From assembly GCA_905201915.1 (NCBI GenBank), contig CAJKQE010000015.1:1-36385 (forward strand): a stretch of 36,385 bases of DNA, written 5' to 3'. Made by a program: the position numbers and the translations under genes. Of the stretch, positions 1-8,909 are shown piece by piece. The stretch comes from an uncultured Lachnospiraceae bacterium (GTDB lineage Bacteria; Bacillota; Clostridia; Lachnospirales; Lachnospiraceae). The notes under the pieces are model-generated. The model was not told where the DNA came from. It did not search any database and saw only the letters and a list, made by a program, of their open reading frames with translations. The first letter of the stretch is position 1. Each line of letters opens with the position of its first letter.

Positions 1-63
1 TTTCTATATCACCCGTGACGGAGAGATTCACCGCGGACGACCTCTGGAAAATCCCCTGCTCTT
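1..63. other. Non-lacZ sequence at window edge
   Basis: These bases sit where about 100-140 N-terminal residues of a GH2 beta-galactosidase should be encoded, but no frame resembles that region. The frame continuous with lacZ has a TGA at 16-18. The second frame is open across the stretch and ends at a TAA near 83. GC is about 52% (33 of 63 bases), clearly above the AT-rich lacZ body. It could be a true rearrangement breakpoint or a chimeric contig end. I cannot identify its origin. Confidence 0.5.
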
Positions 64-2700
64 TTGGGAAAACAGATTTTTATAAGTTTTCAAGGTGTTG
101 AAACAGCTTTTTATGTATGGTTAAACGGACATTTCGTGGGATATGGAGAAGACAGCTTTACACCGTCTGAATTTTTAATTACAAATTACTTAAAGCAGGG
201 AGAAAACAAGCTGGCTGTAGAAGTGTATAAAAGAAGCAGTGCAAGCTGGCTGGAAGACCAGGACTTCTGGAGATTTTCAGGGATTTTTCGAGACGTATAT
301 TTATATGCGGTTCCGAAAGTTCATGTTTGGGATTTGTTTGTGAATACAAAACTTGAAGATGATTACACAAAGGGAAGGCTTCAGTTACAATATTGTGTGC
401 AAGGGGAAGATAAAAGTTTTGTAAATATTATATTAAAAGACAGAAATAAAAAAATTATAGTACAAAAAAATGATTTAGCAGTTGCACCGGGACAAAACAG
501 TTGTGAGATGGAAGCCGGCAGTATTTATCCGTGGAGTTGTGAAAATCCATACTTATACACACTGGAACTGGAAATCAAAGATAAAGAAGGAAATCTCATA
601 GAGATTGTCAGTCAAAAGGTGGGATTTCGCTGTTTTGAGATGAAAGACGGAATTATGTGCCTCAATGGAAAAAGAATTATTTTCAGAGGAGTAAACCGTC
701 ATGAATTTAATCCTGAACGAGGAAGAGCCATTACAAAAGAAGATATGGTAAAGGATATTCTAATTCTCAAACAAAACAATCTTAATGCAGTTCGTACTTC
801 CCATTATCCTAATCAGAGTTATTGGTATGAGCTGTGTGATGAATATGGAATTTATTTGATTGATGAGACAAATCTGGAAAGCCATGGTTCCTGGCAGAAA
901 AATTCACTGTGTGAGCCATCCTGGAATGTTCCTGCATCTTTACCGGAATGGAGAGAAGTTGTGTTGGATCGTGCTCGTTCTATGTTGGAAAGAGACAAAA
1001 ACCATCCTTCTATTTTAATTTGGTCTTGTGGAAACGAGTCTTATGCAGGAGAAAATATTCTTGCCATGAGTGATTATTTCAGAGAAAGAGATTCATCTAG
1101 ATTGGTTCATTATGAAGGGGTTTTCTGGAACAGAGAATTTGACAGAACCAGCGATATGGAAAGCCGTATGTATGCAAAACCAGGTGAAATTGTGGAATTT
1201 CTTGAGAATACCAATGAAAAACCATATATCAGCTGTGAATATATGCATGCTATGGGAAATTCCTGCGGTGGAATGGAGCTTTATACTCGTTTGGAAAAAC
1301 AATATGACAGATATCAAGGTGGCTTTATATGGGATTTTATTGACCAGGCATTGTGGCAGGAGCAGGAAGACGGAAGCAGGCGTCTGGTGTATGGCGGTGA
1401 TTTTGACGAACGTGCTACAGATTATTGCTTCTGTACCAATGGTATTGTGTATTCAGACAGAAATGTGTCACCCAAAATGCAGGAAGTAAAGCAGCTTTAT
1501 TCTCCTGTGGAAATTCACGTTGAAGAAGATGAGGCAATTGTGGAAAACAAAAATCTTTTCGTGGATTTAAGTGGATATGTTTTTAAAGAAAAGGTAGAAA
1601 GAGATGGTGAGCTTCTTTCGGAAAGAGAACTTTATTTGCAGGCAAGACCGGGAGAAAAGGCAAAATGTCCGGTTTCAGCAGTTGGAAAAGAAACAGGGGA
1701 ATATGTGGTTACTGTTTCTGCGTGTTTGAAAGAAGATACTTTATATGCGAAAGCAGGACATCTGGTTGCTCATGGGCAGAAAATTGTAAAAATTCTGCCG
1801 GAAAAAGAACAAGAAGATAAAGAAGATATTTCTGAGTTTGAAATTATTCATGGTGATGTGAATGTAGGAGTAAAGGGAAAGGGATTTTCGGCTTTGTTTT
1901 CCAGAGGAGAGGGAGGAATTATTTCTCTTGTTTATGATGACAAAGAATATATTACAAGAACACCCAAACTGACTTTTTACAGAGCAGCCACAGATAATGA
2001 TGCCGGAATGGGTGCGCCTTATCGTGACAGCGGCTGGCTGGCGGCTTCCCTGGGAATGCGCTTTGTATCAGATAGCTTTACCATTACAGAAGGTGAAGAT
2101 TTCTTAATGGTAGACGTAGAATACGAAGCAAAATATCCGAAAGTATTTCGTGTGAAGGTAAGCTGGAAAATAGACTCTAAAGGTAAGCTGGAAGTTACAG
2201 CCAATTATCCGGGTATAGACACAGAGGAATATATTCCTGTCTTTGGTATGGATTTTAAGATGAAGAAGGAACTGGATTTCTTCAGTTACTACGGATATGG
2301 ACCGGAGGAAAACTACCCTGACCGTATGTGTGGAGCTAAGCTTGGCGTATTTGAAAGTACTCCGAAGGAAAACATGGCTTCTTATTTAATTCCGCAGGAA
2401 TGTGGAAACAGGGAGCAGGTGCGTTGGTTGAAAGTAATGAATAAAGCAGGAGCAGGAGTTTGCTTTCAGGCAGTAAATCGACCATTTTCTACAAGTGTGC
2501 TTCCGTATAGTGCTTATGAGATGGGAAATGCCATGCATATAGAAGAATTACCAAATCGAAATTATACATGGGTGCGTATTTTATCATCACAGACAGGCGT
2601 AGGTGGTGATGACAGCTGGGGTGCACCTGTTCATGAACAATATAAAACCTCAGCGAAGAAACCGCAGTGCCTACAGTTTACAATTTCACCAATTGATTAA
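64..2700 (+). CDS. lacZ: Beta-galactosidase, GH2 family, N-terminus missing
   Basis: This enzyme hydrolyses terminal beta-galactosides such as lactose in the cytoplasm. The visible protein (878 residues) starts inside the GH2 sugar-binding (jelly-roll) domain, at the stretch matching E. coli LacZ around residue 143. It continues through the immunoglobulin-like domain, the TIM barrel and the C-terminal small-chain domain. The acid/base glutamate is in WSCGNES (E325, counting from base 64) and the nucleophile is in SCEYMHAMGN (E392), so the active site is intact. The N-terminal 100-140 residues are absent. The only start is a TTG at 64 without a ribosome site, and an in-frame stop lies at 16-18. 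Either the gene is 5'-truncated (a likely pseudogene) or the sequence before base 64 is joined wrongly. The 3' end is normal and is followed by a terminator. Family assignment is very secure; intactness is not. Confidence 0.9.
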   Translation: MGKQIFISFQGVETAFYVWLNGHFVGYGEDSFTPSEFLITNYLKQGENKLAVEVYKRSSASWLEDQDFWRFSGIFRDVYLYAVPKVHVWDLFVNTKLEDDYTKGRLQLQYCVQGEDKSFVNIILKDRNKKIIVQKNDLAVAPGQNSCEMEAGSIYPWSCENPYLYTLELEIKDKEGNLIEIVSQKVGFRCFEMKDGIMCLNGKRIIFRGVNRHEFNPERGRAITKEDMVKDILILKQNNLNAVRTSHYPNQSYWYELCDEYGIYLIDETNLESHGSWQKNSLCEPSWNVPASLPEWREVVLDRARSMLERDKNHPSILIWSCGNESYAGENILAMSDYFRERDSSRLVHYEGVFWNREFDRTSDMESRMYAKPGEIVEFLENTNEKPYISCEYMHAMGNSCGGMELYTRLEKQYDRYQGGFIWDFIDQALWQEQEDGSRRLVYGGDFDERATDYCFCTNGIVYSDRNVSPKMQEVKQLYSPVEIHVEEDEAIVENKNLFVDLSGYVFKEKVERDGELLSERELYLQARPGEKAKCPVSAVGKETGEYVVTVSACLKEDTLYAKAGHLVAHGQKIVKILPEKEQEDKEDISEFEIIHGDVNVGVKGKGFSALFSRGEGGIISLVYDDKEYITRTPKLTFYRAATDNDAGMGAPYRDSGWLAASLGMRFVSDSFTITEGEDFLMVDVEYEAKYPKVFRVKVSWKIDSKGKLEVTANYPGIDTEEYIPVFGMDFKMKKELDFFSYYGYGPEENYPDRMCGAKLGVFESTPKENMASYLIPQECGNREQVRWLKVMNKAGAGVCFQAVNRPFSTSVLPYSAYEMGNAMHIEELPNRNYTWVRILSSQTGVGGDDSWGAPVHEQYKTSAKKPQCLQFTISPID

Positions 2701-2720
2701 AAAGGAACATAGAATTTAGA

Positions 2721-2754
2721 AACAGCCGGGCAGAATGTCAGGCTGTTTTCTTTT
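2721..2754 (+). terminator. Rho-independent terminator after lacZ
   Basis: AACAGCC (2721-2727) pairs perfectly with GGCTGTT (2741-2747) across a 13-base loop, and a T-rich tract follows. It separates lacZ from the two-component operon. Confidence 0.75.
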
Positions 2755-2763
2755 CGGTATATG

Positions 2764-2772
2764 TGGTACAAT
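2764..2772 (+). promoter_or_regulatory. Extended -10 promoter for the yesN/yesM-like operon
   Basis: TGG directly before TACAAT gives a TGnTAnnnT extended -10 element 30 bases upstream of the response regulator start. No good -35 is visible, because that position falls in the preceding terminator. A GGAG ribosome site follows near 2791. Confidence 0.4.
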
Positions 2773-2802
2773 GTTTGCGCAAAATAGAAGAGGAGTGAGA
2801 AG

Positions 2803-4347
2803 ATGATGGAATGTGGGAGAGTCATGATTGTAGATGATGAATATATTATGCGCCAAGGCATTAAATATATGATAAATTGGGAAGAATATGGATTTCAGGT
2901 AGTAGGGGAGGCTTCTAACGGGAAGGAAGCGTTGGATTTCATGGAAAAGCTGAAGCCAAACGTAGTTTTCTGTGATATAGCAATGCCTGTTATGGATGGT
3001 TTAGATTTTGTCAGAATTGTCCACCGCAAGTATCCGGATGTACAGATACTGATTTTAAGTGCTTATGATAAATTTGAATATGTTCGTCAGGCTTTGTTAA
3101 ATGGAGCCGTAGATTATGTATTAAAGCCCACTTTAAATCCAGAGGAGCTGCTGAAGATTTTAAGTAAAATAGCAGATAAAATTCCCGGAGTTTCTATGCA
3201 AAAGAAATCTTTTTCCAGTCAGGAGCAGCAAATTGAGCGTTTTTTAAAGGGATATGAGCAGGAGATAAAAAAGCAGGATTTGATACAATATTTTCCACAT
3301 AGCTGTTATATGCTGGCAGGAGTTCCGGTGCATTTTTGTAATCTGGCAGGTCAGGATTTATCTCAGATTATTTTTGAAAAGGTAGAAGAATATCTTACAA
3401 ATTCTATATCAGGAGAATATGTGAAGTTTTTTCAAAGTCCGGAATTTCTTTGCATTGTTTTTAATTATCCCCTTAAAAACAGTCAGAAAATTTTGGGAGA
3501 AATTCAGAACATGGTGAAGAGCTTGAAAATTATTCATAACCAGACAATTGTGATTTTAGGAAAACAGAGAAAAAACCTGGAGGAAGTAAAAAAAGATTTT
3601 TCAAATCCGATATATTTAGAAACAGACTCTTTTTATCATAGAGGAGAGGAAATTATTTTTATGGGGGAAGAACAAGAAGAGACAGACCGTGAAAATGTGT
3701 TTCATAAATTTGATTTTAGAACCTTTTCCGTAATGCTTGCAGATAAGAGGTATAAAGATGCTGTAGCAATGTTTGAAATTTATATTAATCAGGCAATGGA
3801 AAGTAAAATGCCAGAATTTAAACTGAAAAATCAAACAAAGAATTTATTATATAATGTAGTAGGAAATGTCGGTAAAGATGTTCAGAATTTAGAAAATCTT
3901 CGATATAAATACTTTGAAGAAATTGATAAAGCAGTGTATGCGGAAGATTTCAAGGAAATATTTCAAAGCTTGGTAAAAGAATTATTGGAAAAATTTGGAG
4001 AACATGCAGAAGGTCAGGATGAAAAGCTACAGGAGATGCTGGATTATATTGCACAGCACTATAAGGAAGAACTTGACTTGGCAGAGTTATCCAATATTTT
4101 TAACTTTAACTATTCTTATCTGTCAACATACTTTAACACCAGAATGGGCGAAGGATTTAGCGAATATTTAAACAGAATTAGAATTAAACAGGCATGCAGA
4201 TATCTTACCGAGAGCAGTTATTCCATTGCAGCTGTCAGCGATATGGTAGGGTATGCAGACCAGAGTTATTTTTGCAGAGTATTTAAAAAGATTACAGGAG
4301 AAACACCCAGCTCTTACAGGCATGGGTATCGGATGAAGAAGAAATGA
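2803..4347 (+). CDS. Response regulator, YesN type (REC + AraC HTH)
   Basis: This is a cytoplasmic transcription factor phosphorylated by the kinase encoded next to it. The N-terminal receiver domain (about residues 7-125) has the acidic pair D11/D12, the phosphoacceptor D58 in CDIAMPVMDG, and the conserved lysine K108 in LKP. A middle region of about 290 residues has no recognisable domain. It is followed by a double helix-turn-helix AraC domain (about 410-512) with the usual GYADQSYFCRVFKK signature. The 514-residue length is normal for YesN regulators of Firmicutes, which typically control nearby sugar uptake or glycoside hydrolase genes. The upstream beta-galactosidase is a plausible target by position only. 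The ATG at 2803 sits downstream of an AGGAG; a second ATG follows at 2806. The stop overlaps the kinase start. Confidence 0.93.
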   Translation: MMECGRVMIVDDEYIMRQGIKYMINWEEYGFQVVGEASNGKEALDFMEKLKPNVVFCDIAMPVMDGLDFVRIVHRKYPDVQILILSAYDKFEYVRQALLNGAVDYVLKPTLNPEELLKILSKIADKIPGVSMQKKSFSSQEQQIERFLKGYEQEIKKQDLIQYFPHSCYMLAGVPVHFCNLAGQDLSQIIFEKVEEYLTNSISGEYVKFFQSPEFLCIVFNYPLKNSQKILGEIQNMVKSLKIIHNQTIVILGKQRKNLEEVKKDFSNPIYLETDSFYHRGEEIIFMGEEQEETDRENVFHKFDFRTFSVMLADKRYKDAVAMFEIYINQAMESKMPEFKLKNQTKNLLYNVVGNVGKDVQNLENLRYKYFEEIDKAVYAEDFKEIFQSLVKELLEKFGEHAEGQDEKLQEMLDYIAQHYKEELDLAELSNIFNFNYSYLSTYFNTRMGEGFSEYLNRIRIKQACRYLTESSYSIAAVSDMVGYADQSYFCRVFKKITGETPSSYRHGYRMKKK

Positions 4348-6092
4348 AAAAATGTGCAAAAAACAGTATGGTTGTAAAAATAGTTTTAGCAGTAGTTGTG
4401 GGAATTATTCTGGCTGTATTCAGCGTTACGGCAATTATTGTAAACCTGTCAGAAGATATTTTTGTAAATACCTATGGAAAGTCTCAGGAAAAAGTGTTTT
4501 TACAAATAGAAAAAGAGTTAAATCATTATCATGAAAATTTGAGTAAAATTATAGACAGTGTGGAAGTCAGCTGGGCATTTCGTATTTACTTCAGCGATAA
4601 AGAAATGAATTCTACCAGGACATTCCGAAATTTCTATAAAATGGATGAAGATTTAAAAAATGCCATTCCAACAAATATCAGTGACGTGAGTGTTATGTTA
4701 GTGGGGCTAAATGAAAAAACTTATCTGAACAGAGAAGAGACAATTATTTCTTCTGCAAAGGAAATTCTGGAATCTGACGTGAGTAAAAAAGCTATGGAGA
4801 AAAAAGGAAGTATTGTATATCAGTATGCAGATTCTGGTTTTACATCTACTACAAGAAATACTCCTGTTGTAATGGCTGCAAAGGCATTGTGTTATCCGGA
4901 AAGTGGTGAAATGTATGCACTTATTTATGTGACGATGAAAGAAGAGGATATGGAGAAATTCTACCAGCATTTCACTTCTGAGTATGCCAACTTTTACATG
5001 ACAGACTCACAGGGAAAAATAATCTCTACAAATCAAAAGGGTGTGCTGGAAAATAAATTAGGTAAAGACCTTAGAGTAGCAGAAAAAGAAGAGAAACTCA
5101 GATGCGATGCTATGGAAAATGGCAAAGAGGTCATTGTACTTCAAAAATATCTCCCTTATTATAATTATACAATGTATGGAGTGATTGACAGCAGAAATGC
5201 TTTAGGAAGGTTGTATAATATTCCTATGTTATGGGGTGTCTGTGCTGCTATTGCCATGGGAGTGATTATTGCTACATATTTCTTTGTGAAGCAGACTACA
5301 AAACCATTATCCGTGCTTGTGAATAAAATGGCAAATGCCAGAAATGAGAAGTATGATGGACAGATAGAGGTTACAGGCTCTTATGAAATACAGGAGCTTA
5401 CCAGCACCTATAATGCTATGCTTGAGGATTTGAACCGATATATTGAGGAACTGATGAATGTGCAGAAAGAGAAGCGTAAAGCAGAAATTTCAGCGCTGCA
5501 AATGCAAATTAATCCTCATTATGTTTATAACACTCTGGCAAGCATTAAGTGGCTCATCTATCAGGGGGAAATTGAGAAGTCTACGAAAGCGATAGATGCT
5601 TTTATTTCTTTGCTTCGCAGTACCATAGGCAATACAGATGAATATACAACAGTGGAAAAAGAAATCGAAAATTTGAAAAACTATGTTTTTATTAACAATA
5701 CCCGCTATGGAGATAAAGTGCAGGTGGAATATTTTGTCAACTTCGGGTGTGAAGAATGCCAGATACCGAAAATGATACTTCAGCCATTTGTAGAAAATGC
5801 GTTTTTCCATGCATTTCCCTATGAAAGAAAAGGGAAAATTACAATTTTGGTAAGGAAACTGGATGATAATCTGCAAATTCAGATTATTGATGACGGAGTG
5901 GGAATAGATCAGAAACGTTTAAAAGAGATATCAGAGGGGAATACGAAAACAGAGCACTTTACAGGTATTGGAGTAAATAATGTGGATGATCGTCTCAAAC
6001 TTCTTTATGGTTCTCAGTATGGAATTTTAATAGAGAGTGAGGAAAATAAGGGAACAAGAATTACGGTATGTATTCCTGTGAAAAGTGAATAG
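4344..6092 (+). CDS. Sensor histidine kinase, YesM type
   Basis: This membrane sensor autophosphorylates and passes phosphate to the upstream response regulator. Transmembrane segments lie at about 11-34 and 294-316 and enclose an extracytoplasmic sensing domain of about 260 residues. A HAMP linker (about 317-370) and a short coiled coil come next. The His-kinase motif MQINPHYVYNTLAS carries H392; the family usually reads NPHFLYNTL. The ATPase domain shows an N-box (FVENAFFHAF, about 482) and the G1 box DDGVGID (about 516). The start codon overlaps the regulator stop by four bases (ATGA), so the two are translationally coupled. The ligand is unknown; relatives sense extracellular sugars or their binding proteins. 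Unusually for this type, no ABC sugar transporter lies next to the pair in this window. Confidence 0.93.
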   Translation: MKKCAKNSMVVKIVLAVVVGIILAVFSVTAIIVNLSEDIFVNTYGKSQEKVFLQIEKELNHYHENLSKIIDSVEVSWAFRIYFSDKEMNSTRTFRNFYKMDEDLKNAIPTNISDVSVMLVGLNEKTYLNREETIISSAKEILESDVSKKAMEKKGSIVYQYADSGFTSTTRNTPVVMAAKALCYPESGEMYALIYVTMKEEDMEKFYQHFTSEYANFYMTDSQGKIISTNQKGVLENKLGKDLRVAEKEEKLRCDAMENGKEVIVLQKYLPYYNYTMYGVIDSRNALGRLYNIPMLWGVCAAIAMGVIIATYFFVKQTTKPLSVLVNKMANARNEKYDGQIEVTGSYEIQELTSTYNAMLEDLNRYIEELMNVQKEKRKAEISALQMQINPHYVYNTLASIKWLIYQGEIEKSTKAIDAFISLLRSTIGNTDEYTTVEKEIENLKNYVFINNTRYGDKVQVEYFVNFGCEECQIPKMILQPFVENAFFHAFPYERKGKITILVRKLDDNLQIQIIDDGVGIDQKRLKEISEGNTKTEHFTGIGVNNVDDRLKLLYGSQYGILIESEENKGTRITVCIPVKSE

Positions 6093-6111
6093 ATAATAAT
6101 ATATTTTCTTA

Positions 6112-6149
6112 GGACAGCATAGACTGAGTTAGCGGATTACTCATTGTCC
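6112..6149 (+). promoter_or_regulatory. Nested hairpin in the P-ATPase leader
   Basis: GGACA (6112-6116) pairs with TGTCC (6145-6149), and inside it TGAGT (6125-6129) pairs with ACTCA (6139-6143). No T-run follows, so it is not a normal terminator. It ends about nine bases before the GGGAGG ribosome site of the ATPase gene. It could be an operator or a leader structure; this is inference from symmetry alone. Confidence 0.3.
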
Positions 6150-6170
6150 AAAGACACGGGAGGTGCTGTC

Positions 6171-8756
6171 ATGTATGAAACTTTAACCCACAAAGAACTT
6201 TGTGAGGATTTCCATACAGATGAGAAAAATGGCCTTGATACAAAGGAAGCTGAGAAACGTTTGCTCCATGACGGAAGCAATACTTTAAAAAAAGCCAAAG
6301 AACAGACCGTTTGGGACAGAATACAAAATCAGATTAATGACCCGATGATTTTCATTCTTTTTCTGGCAGCATCTATTTCCATGTTGCTGCGGGAGTATAG
6401 TGATACGGGAATTATTCTTCTGGTAATTGCTTTAAATACCACAGTAGGAGTGATACAGGAAGGAAAAGCCCGAAAAGCCTTAGAAGCATTAAAAAAAATG
6501 ACAGCGCCATCGGCTGTTGTGAAACGTGATGGAATTTATCAGAAAATACCGGCAGATAAGCTGGTAAAAGGTGATGTGGTAAAGCTAAAAGCAGGCAATC
6601 AAGTTCCGGCAGATATACGTTTGCTTCAAGTACAAGGACTTTTTATCAATGAATCTGCCCTTACAGGAGAGTCTTTGCCGGTGATGAAATCCCAGGAAGT
6701 GTTGTCCAAAGGACTGCCTACAGCGGAAAAGAAAAATATGGCATATATGTCTACGGAAATTATGAAAGGCAGTGGTGAAGGAATTGTAGTTGCCACAGGA
6801 ATGGATACAGAGCTTGGGAAAATTGCAGGGATGATTGAAGATACAAAACAGGAAATGACACCTTTGCAGAAACGCCTGGGAGATTTGGGGAAAATATTAA
6901 GTATTGTGGCAGTGGTATTATGTGCAGGTCTGTTTTTCATTGGAGTGATACAACATAGAAATCTTTTACAGATGTTGCTTTTGGCTATTTCGTTGGCTGT
7001 AGCTGCAATTCCGGAAGGTCTTCCAGCAGTAGTTACCATTGTTCTTGCCCTTGGAGTGGCCAGAATGGTAAAAGTAAATGCGATTATCCGCAGGCTTCCT
7101 GCAGTAGAAACATTAGGTTCTGTGGGAGTTGTATGTTCTGATAAAACAGGAACTTTAACTGAAAATAAAATGGCAGTGACGAAAATTTATGCGGACGAGA
7201 AAATACTGCCTGTTTCTACGGTGAGAAAAAGAGAATTTCCAAAGCTTATGGAAGGGTTTCTTCTATGTAATAACAGTATTCTGGGGAAACAGGAAATTGG
7301 AGATGCCACAGAGCTGGCTCTTTTACACGCAGGCAGAAATATGGGATATGACGAAAAACGATTGCAGCAGCAGTACCCCAGAACTTTTGAAATTCCTTTT
7401 AATTCAGAAAAAAAATATATGGTAAGTGTACATAAAGATGGAAATCATGAGATAGCCTATATAAAAGGGGCATGTGATTATGTTTTCAATCAATGTACGC
7501 ACATAGAAAATCATGGAAAAACGAAACCAATGACGCAGATGGAGAAGATGAAAATTCGCAGAGCCATGGAGGAAATGGCAAAGGAAGGATTACGGATTTT
7601 AGCTTTGGCGTATAAGGAAAGAGTTGTGAATAAAGCAGAGAAGTCTTTAACGGAAGGGCTGGTTTTTGCAGGTATGGCCGGAATGATAGACCCTCCAAGA
7701 AAGGAAGTTGCTCAGTCTGTGAAAACATTAAAACGGGCGGGTGTGCAAGTTGCAATGATTACAGGAGATTATAAAGATACGGCATTTTCTATCGCAAAGA
7801 AAATCGGAATTGCCGACTGTATGGAACAGTGCATTACCGGACAAGAAATGGATGAGATGAGTGAAGATACTTTGCGAAAGAAGATGAAAAATCTACGTGT
7901 GTTTGCAAGAGTGACACCGGCTCATAAAGTGAGAATTGTAAAAGGTTTTCAGGACAATGGACAGATTGTGGCTATGACTGGCGACGGTGTGAATGATGCT
8001 CCTTCTTTGCAAAAGGCGGATATTGGTATTGCAATGGGTGAGAATGGTACAGATGCAGCAAAAAATGCAGCAGACATGGTGCTTTCCGATGATAATTTTT
8101 CTACAATTGAAAAAGCGATGGAAGAAGGCAGAGAGATTTATATAAACATTAAGAAATCTATTCTGTTTTTGCTTTCTTCCAATTTTGGTGAAATTATTAC
8201 CATGTTTGTAGCTGTTCTTTTTCAGCTTCCCACACCTTTGAAGGCAAGCCACATTTTGTGGGTGAATTTAATTACAGATTCTCTTCCGGCGTTGGCACTG
8301 GGAATTGATAAAAATGATAAAAATGTATTGATGAGGAAGAAACCGCGAAATCCAAAAGAGGGACTTTTTGCATACGGGGGCTGGAGTTTTACTGTTTTTT
8401 ATGGTGTTTTAATTGCGGCAATTACTTTATATGCTTTTTATCTGGGAGGGCAGACTTATGCTTTTACAGTACTTGGAGTATCTCAGCTTTTTCATGCTAT
8501 TGGTATGAGGGATAAAGATAAATCGGTGTTTCAGATGAAGCATTTGGAAAACCCTTTTATGATGGGGGCATTTTTTCTGGGATTGGGACTGCAGGCAATG
8601 GTGACAGAAATTCCATATTTTGTGCAGCTTTTTGGAACAGTGCGCCTTTCTTTACAGGAATGGTGTCTTCTGTTGGGGATTTCTGCAATTCCTCTCGTTG
8701 CTCATGAACTCCTGCTTATTCCCGGAAAACTTTTAGGAATGGGAAAGAAACAGTAA
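6171..8756 (+). CDS. Calcium-type P-type ATPase (P2 family)
   Basis: This integral membrane pump most likely exports Ca2+ using ATP. The N-terminal cation-ATPase domain is followed by TM1-TM2, the actuator domain with ALTGES, TM3-TM4 with the PEGLP ligand motif, the phosphorylation motif CSDKTGT (D324), the nucleotide domain, the hinge motif TGDGVNDAP, and a C-terminal membrane bundle. Residues matching SERCA calcium ligands are present: the glutamate of PEGLP in TM4, N and E of SSNFGE in TM5, and N, T and D of NLITD in TM6. That supports Ca2+ over Na+/K+ or Mg2+. I chose ATG 6171 (861 residues) because GGGAGG at 6158-6163 is well placed; the in-frame TTG at 6144 has no ribosome site. It may be read through from the kinase operon 78 bases upstream. 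Confidence 0.92.
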   Translation: MYETLTHKELCEDFHTDEKNGLDTKEAEKRLLHDGSNTLKKAKEQTVWDRIQNQINDPMIFILFLAASISMLLREYSDTGIILLVIALNTTVGVIQEGKARKALEALKKMTAPSAVVKRDGIYQKIPADKLVKGDVVKLKAGNQVPADIRLLQVQGLFINESALTGESLPVMKSQEVLSKGLPTAEKKNMAYMSTEIMKGSGEGIVVATGMDTELGKIAGMIEDTKQEMTPLQKRLGDLGKILSIVAVVLCAGLFFIGVIQHRNLLQMLLLAISLAVAAIPEGLPAVVTIVLALGVARMVKVNAIIRRLPAVETLGSVGVVCSDKTGTLTENKMAVTKIYADEKILPVSTVRKREFPKLMEGFLLCNNSILGKQEIGDATELALLHAGRNMGYDEKRLQQQYPRTFEIPFNSEKKYMVSVHKDGNHEIAYIKGACDYVFNQCTHIENHGKTKPMTQMEKMKIRRAMEEMAKEGLRILALAYKERVVNKAEKSLTEGLVFAGMAGMIDPPRKEVAQSVKTLKRAGVQVAMITGDYKDTAFSIAKKIGIADCMEQCITGQEMDEMSEDTLRKKMKNLRVFARVTPAHKVRIVKGFQDNGQIVAMTGDGVNDAPSLQKADIGIAMGENGTDAAKNAADMVLSDDNFSTIEKAMEEGREIYINIKKSILFLLSSNFGEIITMFVAVLFQLPTPLKASHILWVNLITDSLPALALGIDKNDKNVLMRKKPRNPKEGLFAYGGWSFTVFYGVLIAAITLYAFYLGGQTYAFTVLGVSQLFHAIGMRDKDKSVFQMKHLENPFMMGAFFLGLGLQAMVTEIPYFVQLFGTVRLSLQEWCLLLGISAIPLVAHELLLIPGKLLGMGKKQ

Positions 8757-8843
8757 AATGAAGGAAATAATATAGAAAGTTGCATATCAAAACAAAGAAT
8801 ACCTATAAAAACACATAAAATCAGATAATAATGCAAGAAATAC

Positions 8844-8873
8844 TTGACACTAAGTCATATATTGGCATACAAT
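8844..8873 (+). promoter_or_regulatory. Sigma-A promoter for the aminotransferase
   Basis: A perfect TTGACA (8844-8849) is separated by 18 bases from TACAAT (8868-8873). An AGGAGG ribosome site at 8898-8903 follows. Confidence 0.75.
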
Positions 8874-8909
8874 ATGTAGAAATAAATAGAAAACATCAGG
8901 AGGAAAGCC

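Noticed and set aside
5490..5876. 128-codon minus-strand frame opposite the kinase gene
   Set aside because: It is a shadow of the kinase coding frame, with no ribosome site and an implausible composition. Similar antisense frames elsewhere were dropped for the same reason.
6144..6170. Longer start (TTG 6144) for the calcium pump
   Set aside because: No ribosome site, and the added residues are not seen in the family. ATG 6171 has GGGAGG at the right distance.
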